DNA of 64,000 nt, from assembly GCF_900497805.2 (NCBI RefSeq), contig NW_020954610.1:33061426-33125425 (forward strand). Reading direction: 5' to 3'. A program made the translations under genes and the position numbers. Source of the DNA: Vombatus ursinus. Lineage: Eukaryota; Chordata; Mammalia; Diprotodontia; Vombatidae. The stretch's first letter is position 1. Every line of letters starts with the position of its first letter. Positions 59,113-64,000 of this stretch are shown here, piece after piece. Below the pieces are notes generated by a model. That model had not been told where the DNA came from and did no database searches. It worked only from the letters and a program-made list of their open reading frames with translations.

Positions 59113-59210
59113 TTTTAAAATAATAATTTATTTTTAGTTTTCAACATTCACTTCCATAAGATTTTGAGTTCCAAATTTTCTCCCCATCTCTCCCCTCCCC
59201 CCACCCTAAG
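59113..59210 (-). mobile_element. L1 3' tail, inverted
   Basis: 'ttatttttagttttcaacat', 'cacttccataagattttgag' match the left edge of the inverted L1 at 20800. Only about 100 bp remain. Confidence 0.7.
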
Positions 59211-59229
59211 TAAAAACACTTTGTAATGA

Positions 59230-59405
59230 GAGTATGGAAAGATCATTGGAGTTGGAATCAGAAGAGCTGGGTTCAATTCTAGCTTCTACATCTTGCAAAT
59301 TTGTGTTACATAGGGCAATGGCTTAACCACAGAGAACCAAATATATAAAATGAAAGATTTAGATGTTATAATTCCCAAAGTCCCTTCTTGTGCTTGAGAC
59401 TACTG
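59230..59405 (+). mobile_element. SINE, diverged
   Basis: 'gatcattggagttggaatca', 'gctgggttcaattctagctt', then a degraded tail 'cccaaagtcccttcttg'. 59406-60509 appears unique and AT-rich. Confidence 0.65.
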
Positions 59406-60504
59406 TTACTATTTAAAAGAATGTAAATAGTAAAACTTTAAAAACCCTATGTGAGTTCTAAAGTACAAAAATGCTTTTTACTAATAATAAACAACTTAGC
59501 TTGCATGAAAATTGTTCAATCTATTTTGACTAGTTTTTTAGATGTTGATCTGGCTTACAAATTACAGGAAAAATAATTCATATTGTCAGGTCTTTGTTAA
59601 AATGTTTAAAATGTTTTTCTATATTTATGTAAAAAATAATGAATTTGTTTTTTGTTTGAAAATATAACTTGATTCTTGCTCATCTTCATTACAGTGATCT
59701 CTGTTTCTGGTTTTGTTTTTTGTAAAATGCTTGGATAATTTGTTCTCCCTTACTTTCCTCTTCTGTCCTTTCCCCCCACCCCCACTCCTTCCATCTTCTC
59801 TCCCATCCCCTAACCTCAAAAAAAAAAAAATTTCATTTTTAGCTCTGGGGAATGTTTTAAATTAATGTTCTGGAAATACAGAGTTAAATGCAGAGGTTCA
59901 GAATTAATCTGTACATGAAGAGGACTGAAAAAAAAACCTCTTCTAAATAAATTGCAGATCTGTAGGGGAATATAAATAAAGTCATTCCTTTATGAAGTAA
60001 AGGTAGTTTCAATAAAATTCTTTGTCTTCACCATCACTGTCTATTCAAGGGGATAGGCTTTCTTCTGTCTTGACTATACTTTAATTATGAGAATATAAAG
60101 GAACAATAAAGACATTGGAGATTATGTGATTTTGTTTTTATTTCTTTTTTGTTTCAAAGTGTCTCATGTTTATAGTGTAAAATATTAATAATAATATTAG
60201 AGACATATAGTGGTTGGGGAAGGCCTCTGTGATTAGTGGGGAATTTTTTTTGTCAAAGGAAAGATATCCTTTATAATTATGTGTTCACTTCTTTCAATCA
60301 GGAAGATTGGATTGTAGATTAGAATCTAGATTTGCATGTTCGAAATTTAAGAAGCTGCTAAAGCTTTCCCTAAACTAACAAACAAAAGGAGAGAAAAGGC
60401 AAAACCTAGTATATGTATATCCATTTCTGTCTTACAGAATAAGTGAATTTCCAAATAGGACATGTATGGATCTGTCATTTTGAGTAGATAATACTACCTT
60501 ATGT

Positions 60505-60509
<5 letters not shown>

Positions 60510-60553
<44 letters not shown>

Positions 60554-60560
60554 TGTGTAA
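60510..60560. repeat. (GA)n then (GT)n microsatellite
   Basis: About 20 perfect GA units followed by four GT units. 60561-61354 holds nothing supported. Confidence 0.95.
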
Positions 60561-61354
60561 GAATGGAACTGTCTACAATAATGTTTTCATTTGGTTTATA
60601 TAATTCAAATGTAGTCAAGTACAAATACCATCATGAACTTACATAAGAGATATACAATAAAAAAGGCCAAAAAACATGTTTACTAAATGTCACAGTAAGA
60701 CTACAGAAAATGAGGCCCCAGTAGAATCCAGTACTATGAGAAAACTGGTTAGTCTTGTGTATTTCTATGCAATACACTGACAGAGAAAAAAATAAATTAA
60801 TATAATGTAAACTAAAGGATTATTTACAGTTTTGAAACACAAATGAAAACACAATTCTTCCAAAGTACAAGGCTAATATTTCTTGTGATCTGTAGTCTTA
60901 ATTATTCTGTGACAGCATCTCATTTAGGAGATCTGTTCTAAAAATATGCTTATGTTTTGCCCCCTTCTTTCAGTACCACCATTTTCTTGCCTCGTGATTC
61001 TTTTTGGCTGCCTGATGATCTGACTCAGCACTTATTCAATAGACTTTTCATTTCACTATTTTTTAAAGAAACAGAGTCACTCAGAAAAGTCACTTCCCCT
61101 ACCTGATATTCTTTCTCATTCTGTTGAGTGTATATAAAAATATGTTTACTATAAATGATTGAAAAAAATATAACAAATACACATTTTATGCAACTGAATT
61201 ATATTCTGTGTATATTTTGGATTTTTCAAGTTGTGGTTTTTTGGGGGGTTTTTGCTTTTTAGTTTTTCAAAGAAACCTATTTAAATTAGCATTTTCTTTT
61301 CAGAATAAATATTTGGGAGGTAATTTAATGCTGAGTCACAAAGCTTGGGTGGGA

Positions 61355-61470
61355 ATATCACTTTGTCATTTGCTTGCTGTGTGAAATTGTTTCATTCTTC
61401 TTAGGTTTTTTTCTGTTATCTTTAAAATGAAGTGTTAAGGTCCCTTTCAGCTCTAACATGCTGTGATTAA
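61355..61470 (+). mobile_element. SINE 3' part
   Basis: 'cttgctgtgtgaaattgttt', 'gtcccttt' and 'cagctctaacatgctgtgat': MIR/Mar-like tail. A further degraded MIR piece may lie at 61620-61710. Confidence 0.55.
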
Positions 61471-62454
61471 TGTACATTTTTACTCTCATGAAATGATTAG
61501 TTAATGTATGCTGGTGGTTTTTGTATTCTGCTTATGGCTCAAATTTAAAAAGCCACAGCTCACTTTGTTTCAGTTTTCCCTTTGCCAATAACTGATGTGT
61601 TTAGCCTAATCATACAAACAATAACATGTGACTTTATATAGTGCTTTAAACTTTATAAAAGACAATATCTACATTACCTCAATTTCCTCATCTGTAAAAT
61701 GATAGGGTAGAGCTAAGGATCTCTATAGTAGAGAACAACTCTTTCATTAGCACAGTAATCCAGTTCTCAGAAGTGGGTACTAATTCCTATCAACTCATAG
61801 TAATAGATTCTTAGGAGTAAAATGCAAATGTACCTAGGAGGGTGAGCTAATCTATTGCTAATAGCTTAGTGTGAATTATCTATCACACTGATTTCTTCCT
61901 AGTGCCTAGCTGAGATTAGTTACATTGGGGAAATTTTGTTTTGATTTGGAGGAGTCAATAATGCTGGATCATGGGATGAGTAGGTCTTGGTTAGGGTACT
62001 AGAATGGGGGATTGGACAACAAAAACACAAAGTGAAAACACCCATGCGGTCCTGAGAGATGAAAACATGACAAAGAAAGATGTCATTCCCCAGAAATAAG
62101 TCATCTTGGTCCTATATCTTTACCACAAATGTAGTAGTTTGTTAATGCCTAGATTAGCAGTACACACAAAGGTGGTTGTAAAATTAAACTCATTTTTAAT
62201 CATATAGGAATTCCAATTTATTTTTAGAACAAATACAAAAAGTGATATCTAACAATTCTATTCTAATGGAAAACTGCTTTATAATACTTTTAAGATTAAT
62301 CTTACATTAATTTATGTTGTTTACATTACATTAATTACATTGTTTCTCTAAGTTATATAGAATATTCTGAATATAACTTCTGACTAGTATTCAGAATGAT
62401 AATCCCTTAAATGATATTCTGTGATTCTAGGTTGCTATTAAGAGTAACTGTAAC

Positions 62455-62562
62455 AAAGTAGGAAGAGCATTGGTGCTGAAGTCAGAGAATCTGGTTTCAA
62501 ATCTCATCTGAGACTTACCACCAATGTGACCTTGGCAAGTCATAAACTCCCTGGGCTTGATC
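62455..62562 (+). mobile_element. SINE head fragment
   Basis: 'aggaagagcattggtgctga', 'tttcaaatctcatctgagac', 'gtgaccttggcaagtcataa'. 61711-62454 has nothing supported. Confidence 0.6.
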
Positions 62563-62699
62563 CAGTTAAGTTTTGGCTTGTTAAAGTTAAATGTTCTGAG
62601 TCAGCTTAGTGTCAATAGAAGCACATGCTCATGACCATTGCTGTCATGAAATGAAAAGCTATCAAAATTATTGGTTGACTTAAGTCATTTAATTCCTAC

Positions 62700-62880
62700 T
62701 GTAGCTCTTTGGGTTGTCTTGGATTAAAGTCCCATTTCTGCCATTTGGCATCATTTGATCATATGTAAGTGACATAACCTCAATGGACTTCAGTTTCCTC
62801 ATATTCATATAAACTGAAGGGCTCTTACTAGATAGCTTCAAGATCCCATCTGCTTCTGATATTTTATCATCTAAAATGGA
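62700..62880 (+). mobile_element. SINE fragment, strongly diverged
   Basis: 'gtaagtgacataacctcaat', 'ggacttcagtttcctcatat', 'ctagatagcttcaagatccc': MIR/Mar-like. Confidence 0.55.
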
Positions 62881-63102
62881 ATTTTATAATAAAAATTGTT
62901 GGAGTCCAATTAAATAAAGAGTAATATTTCATATAACTTCTTGATACTTGGTTTTTACACTATTTATTCTAAAATGGGCAAAAAGAACTAGAAACCATGG
63001 GATCCATAGATAGATTTCAGGGGCAGGGTTGTAAATTTGGATGGGGAAAAAGTACAGTTTTATTTTTACTACCCTTTGGTTTCTTTTTAAATCCTAATTA
63101 GA

Positions 63103-63246
63103 AGGAGCAGCTAGGTGGCACAGTGGATAGAGCACCACCCCTGGAGTCATGAGGACCTGAGTTCAAATCCAGCCTCAGACACTTAAGACTTAGTAGCTAT
63201 GTGACCCTGGGCAAATCACTTAACCCCCATTGCCCAACCAAAAAAT
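63103..63246 (+). mobile_element. tRNA-derived SINE inserted beside another SINE
   Basis: Complete copy: 'gcagctaggtggcacagtgg', 'tgagttcaaatccagcctca', 'gggcaaatcacttaaccccc', short A-rich end. A perfect 13-bp duplication, aatcctaattaga, flanks it (63090-63102 and 63247-63259). Confidence 0.93.
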
Positions 63247-63259
63247 AATCCTAATTAGA

Positions 63260-63525
63260 GGTAGCTAGGTGGCACAGTGGATGAGAACTGGGCCTGGCAT
63301 CGCAAAGACCTGAGTTCATATCTGGCTTCATAGACATTTATTACCTGTGTGACCCTAAAGAAGTCACTTAACCTCTGTCTTCCTTGGTTTCTTCAACTGT
63401 AAAATGTGGATAATAGCATCTACCTCACATTTTGTAGTGAGGATCAAATGAGATAATATTTGAAAAGCACTTAGCACAGTGTCTAACACACAGTGGGCAC
63501 TTAATAAACACTTGTCTCCTTCCTT
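63260..63525 (+). mobile_element. SINE with tRNA-like head and MIR-type tail
   Basis: 'ggtagctaggtggcacagtg', 'tgagttcatatctggcttca', 'ggataatagcatctacctca', 'aatgagataatatttgaaaa', 'ttagcacagtgtctaacaca'. Full length; the target of the younger SINE at its left edge. Confidence 0.85.
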
Positions 63526-63639
63526 CCTATGCATTTTATTTGATGCAATTAAAAAATATTATTCTAAGAACTTCTAAAGGCATGGTGTGGTTTAAGATAT
63601 GCACACAAAAGGTTAAGAACCCTGGCTGTAGGTAGATGC

Positions 63640-63712
63640 CTCATTTATTCATTTGATAATTCAACATGCCCTTATTAAGCACCTACTACAAGCCAGGCAC
63701 CATGGTCATCAG
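63640..63712 (-). mobile_element. L2 3'-end fragment, inverted
   Basis: 'cccttattaagcacctacta' and 'agccaggcaccatggtcat': reversed L2 tail. Confidence 0.6.
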
Positions 63713-63825
63713 TTTTTCAATAAACCATGTATTTCTCAAGAAATTGTTTTTATTAATCTTTGTAATAAAAAGGTTTCCAAAATATACTCTTCATTTTCCT
63801 ATGTTAGTAAACAAAAAAAGCAGAG

Positions 63826-63945
63826 TTGGTATGGTATAGCGGATAGAGACCTGTCTGTGAAGTCAAATCTCTGACACATACTAGCTGTGTGACCCTGTGT
63901 AAGTCACTTAATCTTAGCAGTACTGAGACAACTTTCTATAAGTAT
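63826..63945 (+). mobile_element. tRNA-derived SINE fragment
   Basis: 'tatggtatagcggatagaga', 'ctagctgtgtgaccctgtgt', 'aagtcacttaatctt'. Continues poorly to the window end. Confidence 0.65.
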
Positions 63946-64000
63946 TGGCAGAGGGAGTTTCCTCATCTGGGTATACCCTATATGTAATTACAGGTCTTGT

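Larger units (their letters stand above)
53412..64000 (+). other. CDKN2A: Start of the large CDKN2A ARF intron (continues right)
   Basis: No further INK4 exon is visible. In human, exon 1-alpha is about 20 kb from exon 1-beta, so its absence within 10.6 kb is expected. The intron has only scattered SINEs, L2 tails, one short L1 tail and microsatellites. If unspliced, the ARF frame would run on to a stop at 53576-53578. Confidence 0.7.

Overview
This is a eukaryotic, mammalian window and almost certainly marsupial (metatherian). It carries two exons of one tumour-suppressor gene and the first exon of another in the order of the mammalian INK4/ARF locus. The repeats are typical of marsupials: L1 elements of a metatherian type, many tRNA-derived SINEs starting with a cagctaggtggcacagtggata-type head, RTE-tailed SINEs, and old L2 and MIR copies. 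I cannot name the species. One 100-base run of N at 6582-6681 is an assembly gap.

Genes, all on the + strand: (1) CDKN2B (p15INK4b), complete in two exons, 33509-33667 and 35793-36053, 139 codons, with a GC-rich promoter (about 32.57-33.5 kb) and a 3' UTR probably ending near 37.58 kb. (2) ARF exon 1-beta of CDKN2A, 53234-53411, with a GC-rich upstream region (about 51.5-53.2 kb) and a phase-1 splice donor. No p16INK4a exon 1-alpha, shared exon 2 or exon 3 is visible before 64000, so the rest of CDKN2A should lie to the right. The order CDKN2B, exon 1-beta, then (off-window) exon 1-alpha matches human 9p21 read along its coding strand. p15 inhibits CDK4/6 and so restrains RB phosphorylation; ARF restrains MDM2 and so stabilises p53.

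Layout: 0-23 kb is intergenic and packed with L1, including three long degraded copies (2.3-6.3, 11.6-18.4 and 18.4-22.9 kb) with other elements nested in them. 23-32 kb holds L2, MIR and SINE remnants, an L1 5' fragment and a long CT tract. 32-42 kb is the CDKN2B neighbourhood, poor in young elements. 42.4-49.4 kb is a stack of old L2 copies split by LTR-like, L1 and SINE insertions. 49.4-53.4 kb leads into the ARF promoter and exon 1-beta. 53.4-64 kb is the first part of the large ARF intron, with scattered SINEs and L2 tails.

No novel multi-gene system was found. The most interesting observations are: a second reading frame, equivalent to the ARF frame of CDKN2A, that stays open through both CDKN2B exons (about 166 codons, no early ATG); a 220-bp direct repeat differing at one base at two sites 2139 bp apart; and the well-conserved ARF N-terminus. 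Nearly all other short open frames are chance frames in repeats or intergenic DNA.
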